Below are positions 11,801 to 23,619 of a DNA stretch of 64,000 nt, one piece after another; position 1 is the stretch's first letter, and every line of letters starts with the position of its first letter. Origin of the DNA: Salticus scenicus. Taxonomy: Eukaryota > Arthropoda > Arachnida > Araneae > Salticidae. The stretch covers positions 5,647,436 through 5,711,435 of the forward strand of contig OZ005662.1 in assembly GCA_963930645.1 (NCBI GenBank). Reading direction: 5' to 3'. A program made the position numbers and the translations under genes. The notes beneath the pieces were generated by a model that saw only the letters and a program-made list of their open reading frames with translations, ran no database searches and was not told where the DNA came from.

Positions 11801-13308
11801 TCCCATATTACAAAATTAAGAACAAACAAATTATGATACACGTTATCCGCGCAATCAAGGTACAAGGATTAAAAATCAGTTTGCATAATATTGTGCCATT
11901 TTGATAAATGATCGGAGTTTTTCTTTTAAATTTAAACCAGTAGAGAGAAACGGCGTTGTCCAGTCTGACCTCTTTACAGCACACAAATTAATAAAGTTCA
12001 TTCATTCATCATTTTTTTTTTTTTTTTTAAACAAAATTTCTTCACAGTGTTGTTCGATTGGTTATTATTTTTAAACCAATATAGTTAGTTAATGAGAGTT
12101 ATTTCAAAGTAATAGTAATTATGTAATATTTTCTTTTTCTTTTATTAAGCGTGGTGTGAATTAATGATTAACCATTGCTAATTATTTTATTCAAAGCAAC
12201 TAGTCATGGTTTGATGGAATGACTCATTCGATGTAAGATTATCTTATAAAAAGAAAAAGAAAAAGATAATGCAAATTTTAACCTCTTACAGAGTTACGAA
12301 AGTAACGTTTCATTTGCATTATTTTGCGTGCCTGAGTATAGAAAAAGGTAAATATAACAACGCTTTTCTATACTATACCTACTTCAAATTTAAACATTTT
12401 AATTTAATTTATTTTTGTTTTTATTAGAAGTGGAAAAATATATTTGTATCTTAAAATAATGCCAATATGTTAAAATAACATAATACACGTTAAAATTTAC
12501 CCTAAGAGATATTTAAAAAATAATTACAAGATAAAAAGAACTTTTTATATACCATGCTTTTAAATTTTCTGTTTATTTAATTATAATCATTTTTTAGTCG
12601 TTTCTGCTATCCACATACTTTATACACTTTAATTTTTATAATTTTTTAATTTTTCGCACAAAAATAAAATACCCGAGGATAAAAAATAAGATATAAGCAA
12701 TATTTAAGCATGCGGACTCAGTTCAGTGAACTAATTAAAAAAAAAAAAAAAAAGATGGTTTTAAAAATAAAATATTAATCCTTTTAGAACAACATATATT
12801 AGCGTCATGAATTCCCCCCTACAAATCAAATTTGCAGCCATAAAATGACCGAAAAGTGATAAAACTGGGGGGGGGGGGGGGGGCATCCCTTAAAAACGAG
12901 TGTCATATTCGGATTCAGGAGATCATTTTACATAAAAATTTGCAAATATGGCCGATTTTCCTGCAGAGCAGTGTTGTCGGGACTCGACTACAATATCGAA
13001 TATCTCCACGCAATAAGAAAATAAACAAATAAGAATTTTTAATTACTATTAATTTACTTTTTAGAGAGAGATTGAAAAATTGATAAATTGGTTAGCAGAT
13101 TGTAACATATTTGGTTGATTCTTAAGAAATGTTTTTTTTAAATTTTGAGATAATTGCTAAATTGAATCTTAATTTAATTCCTATAATTTTATAACCGCAA
13201 AAAATTATTTTTTACATTTCCCTTTTTACATACTTTTTTGGACGTTAAATTTCGTATTCTGTTTTCAATGAAAAAATACTTTCATTTTAGCTTATCTAAG
13301 CTCCTATT

Positions 13309-13940
13309 ACTTTCTTCTATATTCAATAGAAGAAAGTATTGGATTCGTAAAAATTTTCGACCTCGGGTTTTTGATGGATTTACACGTTTTGAGAGGTGTA
13401 GAACACGATTTGACCATTTTTAGAAAATGTCTGTCTGTGTGTGTGTGACAAAATTTTGTGGCAACTGTATCTCAGGATCTACTGCACAGAATTTCATACA
13501 AATTGGTATGTAGTTGCACCTTGACATAAATGAGTGCCTATCAACTTTTGGTAAAAATTGTTTTACAGGTTGCGTTGCCATCCCGCTTTTCTAAATTTTT
13601 AACATGGCGATATAGGACAAAAATTTGCATAAATCTGCATAAAGAGAATTATTTTTTAGTAATCATTATGAATTTAACAAGAATTATTTATAATCGAGAT
13701 AGTCAACTAGGAAAATTTTTTTGTATGTGTAGGAGCCTCGCCATCCCCCCTGGGGGGAGGTCCCCCCTCGAGGGGAGTAAATTTTCAAGATGGGTATCTT
13801 TCGAAAGGTCTCGTCAATACCTTTAAAACGAATGGTTGAACTATAAATCTGTGATAATTTAAAACAAAGTTATCGATTTTTTTTTCTTTTAACAACAACA
13901 ACAACAAACAAAAAAAAAATCTTTTTTTTTTTCTTTTTTT
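13309..13940 (+). mobile_element. Helentron-like copy lacking its 3' end
   Basis: Starts ACTTTCTTCTATATTC and runs through the TGTCTGTC block and the CCCCCTGGGGGG block to the A/T tract; replaced at 13941 by the next copy's start, so the 3' hairpin is missing. Short ORFs over it are not coding. Confidence 0.72.
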
Positions 13941-14546
13941 ACTTTCTTCTATATGTAATATAGAGAAAGTATTGGATTCGCGAAAATTTTCGACCTCCGT
14001 TTTTTGACGGATCTACACGTTTTGGGATGTCCTGAACACGAATTGATAGTTTTTAAAAAATGTCTGTCTGTCTGTGTGTCTGTGTGTCTGTCTGTATCAT
14101 TTTTTTGTGGACGCTGTATCTCACGAACATATGAATGAAATTTAACCAAACTTGGTATTTAGTTGCACCCTGACATGAACTGGTGCCCATTAGATTTGGG
14201 GATCAATAGCTCAACAGGTGGCGCTGTAATCGCATTTTATGCAAATTTTTAACATGGCAGCATAGGACAAAATTCCGTATAAATGGGCATAATGAGAGTT
14301 ATTTTAAACTTGTGATTGTAAAATTAATTTGAATTATTGATGATAGTAGTAGTTAACTAGGAAAAAAAAATTGTGCATGGGGGGGCATCGGTTCCCCCCC
14401 TGGGGGGGAAGTACCCCCCCGGGGGGGTTAAATTTTGAAGATGGGTATCATTCGAAAGATCTCGTCAATACCTTTAAAACGAATGGTTGAACCATAAATC
14501 TGTGATAATTTAAAACAAAGTTATCGATTTTTTTTACTTTTAACAA

Positions 14547-14582
<36 letters not shown>

Positions 14583-15108
14583 TACAAGGAAACATTCAAA
14601 AGGTGTCATCTTCAAAAAGTATTAAAAAAAATATATGTGATTCTACTCTTCATAAAACACCAGAAAATGAAAAAAATATCGGCTGAAATTAATTACAGCG
14701 ACCACAGAAATTTATCAAAATTAAGCATATTTGGCGATTTCACACTGCTAGGCGATTAATTTTGAGTACTTGGCGGAAAAGCAAAACACGGTTCTGTTCG
14801 TACATTGCAATCTCGGTGCTAGCAAACGTATCGCCTAACAGCGCTAAATCGCCAAATATTCTTAATTTTGATAATTTTTTGTGGTCGCTGTAATTAATTT
14901 CAGCCGATATTTTTTTCATTGCCTGGTTTTTTATGAAGAGTAGAATCACATATATTTTTTTCAATACTTTTTGAAGATGACACCTTTTGAATGTTTCCTT
15001 GTTAGAAAAAAATTCGATTTTTTTTTTTTAATTATTGTTAGTGATTGAATATGTATTAATTTTCACAAAAAAAAAAAAAAAAAAAGGAAAAAAAAAAAGG
15101 GAAAAAAA

Positions 15109-15149
<41 letters not shown>

Positions 15150-15288
15150 ATTGTTACTGATTGAATATGTATAGGAAAATATAGAAGAAAGTCTTGTGGT
15201 GGCCACAACATACTAGTTAATATTGTTACTGAGTGAATTTTTATAGGAAAATAGAGAAGAAAGTCTTGTGGTGGACACAACATACTAG
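13941..15288 (+). mobile_element. Helentron-like copy interrupted by a Harbinger-like element, with a second 3' tail
   Basis: Starts at 13941 and ends CTAG at 15213-15216; the Harbinger-like insertion occupies 14585-15001. Directly after it a second copy of only the 3' tail (TATTGTTACTGAGTG...GTGGTGG...ACTAG, 15217-15288) follows, as in tandem 3'-end duplications reported for rolling-circle elements. Confidence 0.72.
14585..15001. mobile_element. Harbinger-like foldback miniature element
   Basis: A 417-bp element with ~180-bp inverted arms beginning CAAGGAAACATTCAAAAGGT, flanked by TTA on both sides (14582-14584, 15002-15004), the three-base target typical of PIF/Harbinger elements. It lies in the A tract of the Helentron at 13941. 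No coding capacity. Confidence 0.7.
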
Positions 15289-15769
15289 TTTTGAAATGTT
15301 TTTATAAGCAGATGAATTCAATTTACATTTTAGCAGACTGCTAATCTTCCAAACCAGCAATGGTTTAATAAATAAGTTATGCCTAAATTGTAAGTGGTTT
15401 ATTTCTCCCACAGATAAAAAAAGCTTGTTCAAATTATATTTTGCTTCTCTTTTTTTTTTTGTAATTAATATTTACCCGAAATATTTTCTCCTGGAGTAAT
15501 TTTATGTTTCATAGAGGCACAAAATATATTCCCATAGTTATATTTGATTGCCCTTCCCCAGCGTAACTAAAATGGTTAAAATGACACACTCAGCAATAAT
15601 ACGGTGACTAAAGTTTTTTTAAATGAATTTTATCACATAAAATCCATCAATTACTTGTGTTACAATTGACATTTTACTTTTCAGCTCTTCTGACTCGTCT
15701 AAAATTATTTTCTGTTATTTATTCAGTCCACTCACTGCTTGGTCGAACCCGACACTTCACATCTATGAG

Positions 15770-16055
15770 CTTTGAGCTCTGAATCGCTCGCTCACTGGTG
15801 GAGATAAACACTGAGCTCGTAATTAGTAGACTGCGGGTTCGCTACTCCTGCCGGCCGAAGACCGTCGTGTATACTAATTACGGCTAGTGCACATAAAATC
15901 CATCGTCGCTGTAATGTTCTCCATGTTCCAAAATTAATACCCCTGGAGGTTACCGGCACGAGGGTCCTCATCCTCTTCGCAAAGGACCAAAATTGTGATG
16001 ACATTTCTCCAGACCACTCTAGAGATGGATATCAGACCGTCACCAATTTCCAATT
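15770..16055 (+). mobile_element. tRNA-derived SINE (family 1), decayed
   Basis: Shares TCGTAATTAGTAGACTGCGG, GTTCG, GCCGGCCGAAGACCGTCGTG and GGACCAAAATTGTGATG with the reverse strand of 18428-18680. The A-box part is eroded. Confidence 0.62.
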
Positions 16056-16634
16056 GCGTAGCTATCAGGTGACGTTAAAACCCATTCTAAACCTATTATA
16101 AATAACACGATAATTTTACCATAGAGGCAAAATGACTCAGACGATTATAGTTCATTATTTCTATTTATTGAGTACACCATATATACATATATATTTCTTT
16201 AACTTCCATTTTCATTTAGAGGAAATTCTCGTTTCTACTTTACATGTTTTTTTTTTTTTTTTTTTCCTTTTAGTTAAAGTTCAAAAACCTATTTGATCCA
16301 TTTCCAATCAATTGAAACAAAATTCTAAGTAATTCTAAATCTCCGACTTTCGTATCATGAAACCAAATAATTTTTCCGAGCCAAACCTAAGGTTAAATTC
16401 GAAACCGTTGCCAACAGACAATTGCGCAATTCTAGTACGATTCAAAAACCATTCAACCTCAACCAAATAATTTGCTATTGTGCTTGAATTTAATTTTATT
16501 GAAATTTATAACTTCAGAAAACACTTCTCATTTGACCAATATTCTAGAGAAAAGGATAATTAAAAACTCATGATTTTTTCTTATCAGTTAACCAAAGTTT
16601 GTTTTCTTAAATTACTTATCACTCTTGTTAATCT

Positions 16635-16760
16635 TTTACTATTTACACTTGAATACGCTTTACGATCAACACCTGCTTCATGCATGTCTGCGAGATTAAC
16701 AAATCGTTTTATTCCCATCGGCGTGAAAGAAAAACAAATATTACATCAACCACTTCCTCG
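16635..16760 (+). repeat. Diverged repeat shared with about 20790-20890
   Basis: TTTACGATCAACACCTGCTTCATGC and AAATCGTTTTATTCCCATCG resemble TTTACGTCAATGGCTTTTAC and AAATCTATTTCTTCCCATCA. The ORF there is too weak to call a gene. Confidence 0.4.
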
Positions 16761-16928
16761 AACACCTCCCCAACAATAATGGTAATAGTTTGGATGGTGT
16801 CCAAAGTTTTTTTGTAAAAAAAAAAAAAAATTACAAGGTCTAGAAGGAAAAAGGGTGCAACCTGTTGCTTTTTACAATTAGAAAAGAAAAAAGAAAAATA
16901 TTTTTTCCCGCCATTTTCTAAAAGAAAT

Positions 16929-17120
16929 ACTGTTGAACCTCGTTAACTTGAACACTGCTGTTAACATGAATTACTTTTAACATGAACTGTTTCCATAATC
17001 CCCGTCAAAATGAAGATTAATTTAGTTATATGAAAATTAGTTACTGGTATCATGAACTACTGAAAACATGAACGAATTTCTTATCGTCCTTGAGATTCGT
17101 GTTAACGAGGTTCGACTGTA
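16929..17120. mobile_element. Tc1/pogo-type miniature element, copy 2
   Basis: TACTGTTGAACCTCGTTAAC to GTTAACGAGGTTCGACTGTA, ~190 bp, TA at both ends. Confidence 0.72.
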
Positions 17121-17668
17121 TTCCGCAGAGGACTAGTTTATTGGTACTGTTTACATTGTAACACCGAATATTAGACACTGCGATTAGTACTTCGAAGGGC
17201 TTTCTCGACATGCGTGATAGTGTCTGACTCTCGTTGATTTGTACTGCATTTATTATTATTATTATTATTACTAGTGTTATTATTATTATTATTTTGCTTG
17301 ATAAAGTGTGTAGTGCATACCATTACTGCCCCTGGAGTTTCCTAGTAGGAAGTAGGACACTGATACGGTGTGTTTTTTCTGAAAAACTCTTCTACGTCTG
17401 TCAAAAAACAGAAATGATAGGTGCTGAGAATACCAGGTGACCCTCTCGCGAACAGAAAGTACTTTTCCTGTTTCCTGCAATGACTTTCTCATTTCGCTTG
17501 TTTTGCATTATCAAATGCCATTTAGCATGGGCTATAGAAGAGCCAATTCCTCCGTGAAGAATCAAGATAGTCACTGTTAGTTTGATTTCATGAAACACTT
17601 TGCACGTGACCACAGCAGGGAAAATTACAATTTTCCATGTTTATGTTTGTATTCTATGTATTCATAGG

Positions 17669-17895
17669 TATAGGCTGACCAGATAAAAGTACCTTTATAA
17701 TAGAGAAGCATTAAAAATTGTTACAATTATCAAATTATGGATGTATTTTTTTCATTCCTGATAAATAAGGACTAAAAATAAAGTGTTACTGATTAATAAT
17801 TTACTTTCTACAATTTTTTAAAACTTAGAAAAATGTCTTAAAAAAAAAGGGCGTCCCCATTTGTCCCCAGAAAATGGGGACGTTTGGTCAGTATA
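17669..17895. mobile_element. hAT-like miniature element (sister of 1440-1664, opposite orientation)
   Basis: About 225 bp and highly similar to 1440-1664 in reverse orientation, including the GGGCGTCCCCATTTGTCCCC block. The flanks share TCATAGG, a 7- to 8-bp target duplication. Confidence 0.68.
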
Positions 17896-17995
17896 TCATA
17901 GGAATATGGAGAATGAGAAATCAGTTATGATAAAAAAACAAACGATAATTTAGTCTCGAATCCAAAAAACTGATTGCTATGGAATATCTCTAAGC

Positions 17996-18208
17996 CAGGG
18001 TGATCAGATGTTCTTGAATCTCGAGGACAATCCTCGAAAATTGCCTTCGTCCCCAAAAGTTCGAACGCAATAAGTTCTTTCAGGCACGTCATACATAAAT
18101 ATTACTAAGATTTTACTATTTAAGGGGATTTATTTGCTTTGCCCTCGAAACTCGAGAAGGACGTCATATTTGTCCTCAAATTCAGGTTAAAAAAATCTGG
18201 TCGCCCTA
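17996..18208. mobile_element. hAT-like miniature element, 213 bp
   Basis: Terminal repeats CAGGGTGATCAGAT and ATCTGGTCGCCCTA, flanked by the exact 8-bp duplication CTCTAAGC (17988-17995, 18209-18216). No coding capacity. Confidence 0.75.
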
Positions 18209-18366
18209 CTCTAAGCCACCCATACGAGGGACTCTTAAGATCTCGTGCAATAACCTAATGCACAGTTCTGTGACGTTAATCCATAAAACTTCAACCTAAA
18301 AGGAATTTCAGGCCTATTTTAGGTAGTTTTCTTACGAAAGGTATATCCTAGAATTAATGTTTAAGG

Positions 18367-18836
18367 TAAAGTGACCAAATTTTTCAAAAGGAAAAATATG
18401 GAAAAATCAGCATGGTGTCAAAATAAAAAATGGGTTGGTTGGTTGGGTTTTACGCACTACTGCTGCGCAGATGGGCGATTGGTGACGGTCTGGGACTCAC
18501 CCCTAGAGGTGGTCCGGTGACATGCCATCGCAATTTTGGTCCTCCACTGAAGGGATGGCTCTCCCGCTTCGGTGACCCATTAGTGTACACGACGGTCTTT
18601 GGCCGGCTCGAGTACCGAACCCGCAATCTTCCAATTACGAGGCCGGCGCTCTACCGACTGGGCTACCGCGGCCCAAATAAGAAATGGGAACAGAAGGAGT
18701 ATCTAAAAATGTGCACAATCATCAATTTTAAATTAAAAATTGCGGCAAAAGTTTTACGTAGAAAACTAGATCATGCGTGAGGGGAAAAAAAAAAACTACC
18801 AAAAGTGGGGACTGTTTCCACAAAATGGTCACCCTA
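18367..18836. mobile_element. hAT-like miniature element carrying a SINE
   Basis: Ends TAAAGTGACCAAAT and ATGGTCACCCTA, with near-identical 8-bp flanks GTTTAAGG (18359-18366) and GTTTAACG (18837-18844). A tRNA-derived SINE occupies its middle. Confidence 0.65.
18428..18680 (-). mobile_element. tRNA-derived SINE (family 1)
   Basis: On the minus strand it starts GGGCCGCGGTAGCCCAGTCG, an A-box-like stretch (TAGCCCAGTCGG), and has a B-box-like GGGTTCGGTACTCG about 50 bases on. This is a tRNA-like pol III head, followed by an unrelated body ending AAAACCCAACCAACCAACCC at 18430. It is not a tRNA gene: no full cloverleaf and a SINE body is attached. Related pieces lie at 15770-16055 and 37345-37450. 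Confidence 0.72.
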
Positions 18837-19909
18837 GTTTAACGCTTGTCATTAGTCAACTAAAGGCCACAGCGCTAATTATTCAAACCCATCGGGGAAA
18901 TCATTTCTAAAGCATTGTGATGCATTTTCGCCGTTCAGATATGCCCAACAGGATATTTAATATCATCCTTAATTAAATCTTGGTGCATACATATACAGGA
19001 TGTCGAATGATATCGTCACCCAGTAATGCAATGTAATTAACTGAAATTATTTTGTAGATGACTGCGATTAGAGAGTGAGATAGCCTGATTAAGCATGCGT
19101 TGTGACATTGTTGGAAAAATTTTGCAATAAGCAATATTATCGAAACATAAGCATGTTTATTGTTTTAAAAATGCATAAAAGTATAATACAGTTTGTAATA
19201 ATTTGGGTTGGTAGAGTACTTCAAATATGCTTTCCGCAGTTTTAAAAGAAATAAATTATTTTAACTTAAATATTTGTTTCAACATTTCAACTATTTGCAA
19301 CACAAGAATAAGGCCGTATTTATCTCATCAACACTATTCGTCCACTTCCAAGGCCGTAGACAGAAAATTTCTTCGGCGGTAGTTCAAACTATCATACATA
19401 ATGTAAAGATATATATTTTAATATATTAGTGACACGTATAAATTATGTTTAATTTTATTAAAATAATGTTAAGTGTTAAAAATGTAGTAGAAAGTAAAAA
19501 ATTCGACAAATTTGTAAATTTCGGCGGTATGGGGAGGGATTGAACTTCCAAAATCCCCCCTTTGGTTTTGGCCTTGACCACTTTTAACCGAGCAATCTTT
19601 ATTTATAATATCAAAATACTTATAAATAATGTTCGAATACTCTTTACAGGACCTTTTTAAATTACAATCAAATAAGTCTACATATGCAGGAAAATTTTAA
19701 AGACACCAGTATTCACATTCAAATTTTAGTATGAATTTTTAAGCAAGAACTATACATTTCCCCATTAAATGTTTACCTTTGTATAGGTTTGAAATTCGGC
19801 AAATATATTTGCGACTTTACTCGGGGAAGGCGCTATGATAAGGAGTAGAAACTAAATTGCATCTGGACATGAGACTATTATCGGTTTCTGTATCTGAAGC
19901 CGGATGCAG

Positions 19910-20126
19910 TACAGTCGGCATCAAAAGTGTCCGAACACTAGCAAAAATTCCTATGTAAAAAAAGTACACTTCATACGGTTTTGTTAAATAAATCCTTATC
20001 GAATCATGTTCTTAGACTGACTAATTACAGGATTCAACAAGGATTTATTGAACAAAACAGTATGAAGTGTACTTTTTTTACATAGGAATTTTTGCTAGTG
20101 TTCGGACACTTTTGTTACCGACTGTA
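19910..20126. mobile_element. Palindromic Tc1-type miniature element, copy 1
   Basis: TACAGTCGGCATCAAAAGTG at the left mirrors CACTTTTGTTACCGACTGTA at the right; the whole 217 bp folds back. TA target. Other copies are at 22059, 23402 and 62342. Confidence 0.82.
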
Positions 20127-21430
20127 CTAGTACAGGATATTGTTACTCTGTAGACCGTCGTGCATCTTAATTGTCTTGTGTGCCCCTGTACATATTTGCG
20201 TAGTACTATTAAAACCATTTTCAATAGGAAACATGCTGAAGTGAACATGAATAAAATATATCAATTTCAAGGCAAAAATAATTACGGAAGTTGGGTTGCA
20301 TACAGACGGATCGATTCATTCATAAAAACTTTTAACTTTTGTTAGAAAATATTGAAAATCCTCTGGTGTTTTCTATGTTTTTATCTTTGTTACCCTAAAA
20401 GTATAACAACTTTTACCAGTAACGGACCCACAACTCTCAAAGTCCTGGGCTAAAGTGTTACTGCCTCACTTCCCTAAACTGGAGCCCCTCTTGTATTAAA
20501 GACCCTTTGCACTTCTTCACTTAAATTTATTACTGTAAAAATATGCATCGAAGTAAGTTTTAAGATTGATACAGAAGCCCAATCCATCAAAAGGGTCAGT
20601 GGCAATGACCCCACTTGCCCTGTCTGTCAGACTTTTAACTTACGGCTTAAAGTGGAATTGCAGGGACTGTTTTAGGTTAAAACAATGGCACGACAATTTC
20701 GCCAGATACATATACTTAAGTTTTTACGGAGTTCCCCTCCCCCCCCCCTCCCTCTTGAACAAAGGGTTTGGTGTGGCCCGCTCCTTGCGCCCTGCTCTAT
20801 TTACGTCAATGGCTTTTACATGCATGTTAGTAAGATTACAAAATCTATTTCTTCCCATCAGAACTTTCCCAAAGCCTTTTGTACACATGAATGGCAGTCT
20901 TTTGGCTGATATCCAATATTTGTTTCTAAAAACAAGGAGCTGAAATAAAAAGTAACAGCACCCATTGTAGTTCTGTAGCAAAAAGAAGTTTCCCGCCGTT
21001 ACTTTTCCATTTTTTACTACGCAACGGTGGGATGATCAAAGAATATAGCCGGAATTACCTTCCTCCATCTATGGCCCAAAAGGCGGAAGTGACAATGGTG
21101 AAATTGAATAACTGCACCTCACCTTCTATTCAGGAGAATAATTGTTGTCATGGCAATATGCCAAGTTTAACCCTTTTGTTGTTAAATACAGATGGTAAAT
21201 ATCAGACGAAACACACTTTAGGGTTTTAGAGTTTGAAACTGACTTCCATGAAACGAGCACATAACTTCCCTATTCGTTTTTTAAACACACAGTTCATGAG
21301 ACTCAAAAATGCATTATATTTGTAGTTAAAGTTGTATACTATGCCTAGCACAAAACTTTCCTCTATATTTTTCTACAAAAATTCACGCAGGTACAAATTA
21401 TTATTAAACTAAATATTTATCAAAATTATT

Positions 21431-21460
21431 ACTTTCTTCTATATTCAATAGAAGAAAGTT
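21431..21460. repeat. Isolated Helentron 5' terminal hairpin
   Basis: ACTTTCTTCTATATTCAATA followed by GAAGAAAGT is just the palindromic 5' end of the family, with no body attached. Confidence 0.55.
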
Positions 21461-21534
21461 AATGTTTTTAAGCTTCAATAAAAAAATAAAAAATTAATTA
21501 AAAGTTACAAAGAGTATGCATGAAAATTTATTAA

Positions 21535-21819
21535 CTAGCAGGCTTTGCGCGCTTCGCTAGTCAATATATTTAAACGATTAGAAAATAAAAAAATAACTTT
21601 TTATTTTATTTTATAAATAAAAACTTATAAAAACTTTATATAAAAAAAAAGAATGCTTAAATAATTATATATCTTTTGCTGACTATTTTCAGCAAATCAA
21701 AACCATGGCCAAATACCGTGATATACAGCCAGTAATGAAATATAAATGACACTTAAATATTTTTTTTATTATCACCCACAAGTATATTTAAAAATTTAAA
21801 AGCTGTTATATCGTAATTA

Positions 21820-21855
<36 letters not shown>

Positions 21856-22396
21856 TAGAGGCTAAACTTTTCAATTTTTTATTACTCACGTGTAAATAAA
21901 TGTTTCTTTTTAAGAAGTAATAAAATAAAATGTTGTAAGCATTTAATTTTTATTAACGTGAGCTTAAAAGTACAACTTAAAGACAAATATCGGAAAAAAA
22001 TCCGCATAAAACATAATAATAATAAAAATCTAATTAGAATATTGGAAATCTAAAAGTGCAGTCGATAACAAAAGTATCAGAACACTAGAAAAAATTCCTA
22101 TATAAAAAAAATTACACTTAAAACTGTTTAGTTAAATAAATCCTTATCGATTCAGGTTATTACACTGACTAAGAACAGGATTCGACAAGGATTTATTTAA
22201 CAAAACCGTATGAAGTGTACTTTTTTTACGTAGGAATTTTTGCTAGTGTTCGGACACTTTTGTTACCGGCAAGATGTTGCAAAACAAAACACTTTTCCTT
22301 TAGCTAGAAAAGATCTTTTATAACTACACATGCCACAGATTTTTCTGTACGTCGCAAACAGACAAACATACAAACACATTCTTTTACTAGTATAGA
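21535..22396 (-). mobile_element. Short non-autonomous Helitron
   Basis: On the minus strand it starts TCTATACTAGTAAAAG (22396) and ends with GCGAAGCGCGC...GCCTGCTAG (21535), the same 3' end as the elements at 30193-32127 and 57936-60063, again between A and T. It carries a foldback miniature element at 22059-22270 and long A runs. No coding capacity. Confidence 0.75.
22059..22270. mobile_element. Palindromic Tc1-type miniature element, copy 2
   Basis: CAGTCGATAACAAAAGTATC to ACACTTTTGTTACCGGC; the right terminus is eroded. It lies inside the Helitron at 21535-22396. Confidence 0.75.
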
Positions 22397-23401
22397 TTCA
22401 AAAATATCAAAAATCGGTTTCCTTACACCGATACCCTAATTTTTGGGAATGTTGTATTACAGGTTTAGATAATTTTTCACCAATATATTTAAATACTAGT
22501 CAAGACGAGCTTTTTTTTCTTTTTTTCTTTTTCTTTCTAAACATTACAAGTGATTCCCAAAGTGTTTTTTCTATTTATGAAAGATAAATATAAAAATTAT
22601 AAGATAAAAAAAAACTTTTTATATACCATGTTTTAAATTTTCTGATGAATCATAGAGCTCATATTAATCTGCACAAAAGTTTTAAACTGATAATAACATC
22701 AATTTTTGTGAGAAGCATAATTTGACTTTTTATAATTTTTTAATGTCTACGTTTAATTAAATGTATGTATTTTTATGTCAAAAGAAAATGAACTCTTAAA
22801 TATTTTTTGGCAACAATTAAATTATAGGTAATATTTTAATGGCTATTTTAACGCTATTAGGAGCTTATTATTTTCATATTTTAATTAACTATAAGAAAAC
22901 TATTCGAAAATCGGACTTCTAAGTATTGTGCTGTCACCGAGTTCTGAGCTACCGTGAAAGTTTCAAATGTCTAGCTAGTCGGGAAGTTAGTTAAAATTCG
23001 ATTGTAAGATTTGTACCGGACAAACAAACAAGAATAGAAGTTAATAAAAACGTGGTAAAATAATAAATAAATAAATAAAAAGTTTTACTTTAAGCAAAAT
23101 CTACAAAAATTCTACATGTTTATGTAGAAGTTATGTAGTATGTAGTAGTTTATTGTAAAGTAATATGACACAATTCGGAAATGCTAAAAATGGGTTACCT
23201 TACAATGGAACTCTAACCGTGGGAAAAGTTGTTTTACAGGTTTCTTTTTTTTTTTAGAAATTGGCTTAAATATTATGCGATTGAATAAAGAGGCGTATTA
23301 TTATTATTACTATTATTATTATTCTGACTAAGCCTTATAAATTAACCCCAAAAAGTGCTTTTTTCTCCGTAAATAATAAATATAAATAATTGAAAAATAG
23401 A

Positions 23402-23619
23402 TACAGTCGGTAACAAAAGTGTCCGAACACTAGCAATAATTCCTATTTAAAAAAAAGTACTCTTAATACACTTTTGCTAAATAAATCCTTGTCAAATCCT
23501 GTTCTTAGACTGACTAAGAACAGGATTCAACAAGGGTTTATTTAACAAAACAATATTAAGTATACTTTTTTCACATAGGAATTTTTGCTAGCGTTCGAAC
23601 ACTTTTGTTACCGACTGTA
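23402..23619. mobile_element. Palindromic Tc1-type miniature element, copy 3
   Basis: TACAGTCGGTAACAAAAGTG to CACTTTTGTTACCGACTGTA, TA at both ends; inserted in the ~290-bp tandem array. Confidence 0.8.

Noticed and set aside
12867..12884. G run of about 18 as a functional G-quadruplex promoter element
   Set aside because: Single homopolymer run with no nearby transcription start or conserved context.
15056..15283. Poly-lysine ORF
   Set aside because: Translation of the A/T tract and Helentron 3' ends.
18600..18680. Possible tRNA gene (A and B box)
   Set aside because: No complete cloverleaf and a SINE body is attached; copies at 15770 and 37345 show it is a dispersed SINE.
18430..18780. 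116-residue ORF
   Set aside because: It is the antisense of the SINE plus the flanking miniature element.
20566..20981. Overlapping ORFs of 74-125 residues on both strands
   Set aside because: Both strands are open over the same low-complexity C-rich stretch, with no domain and no splice context; one part resembles a repeat at 16635-16760.
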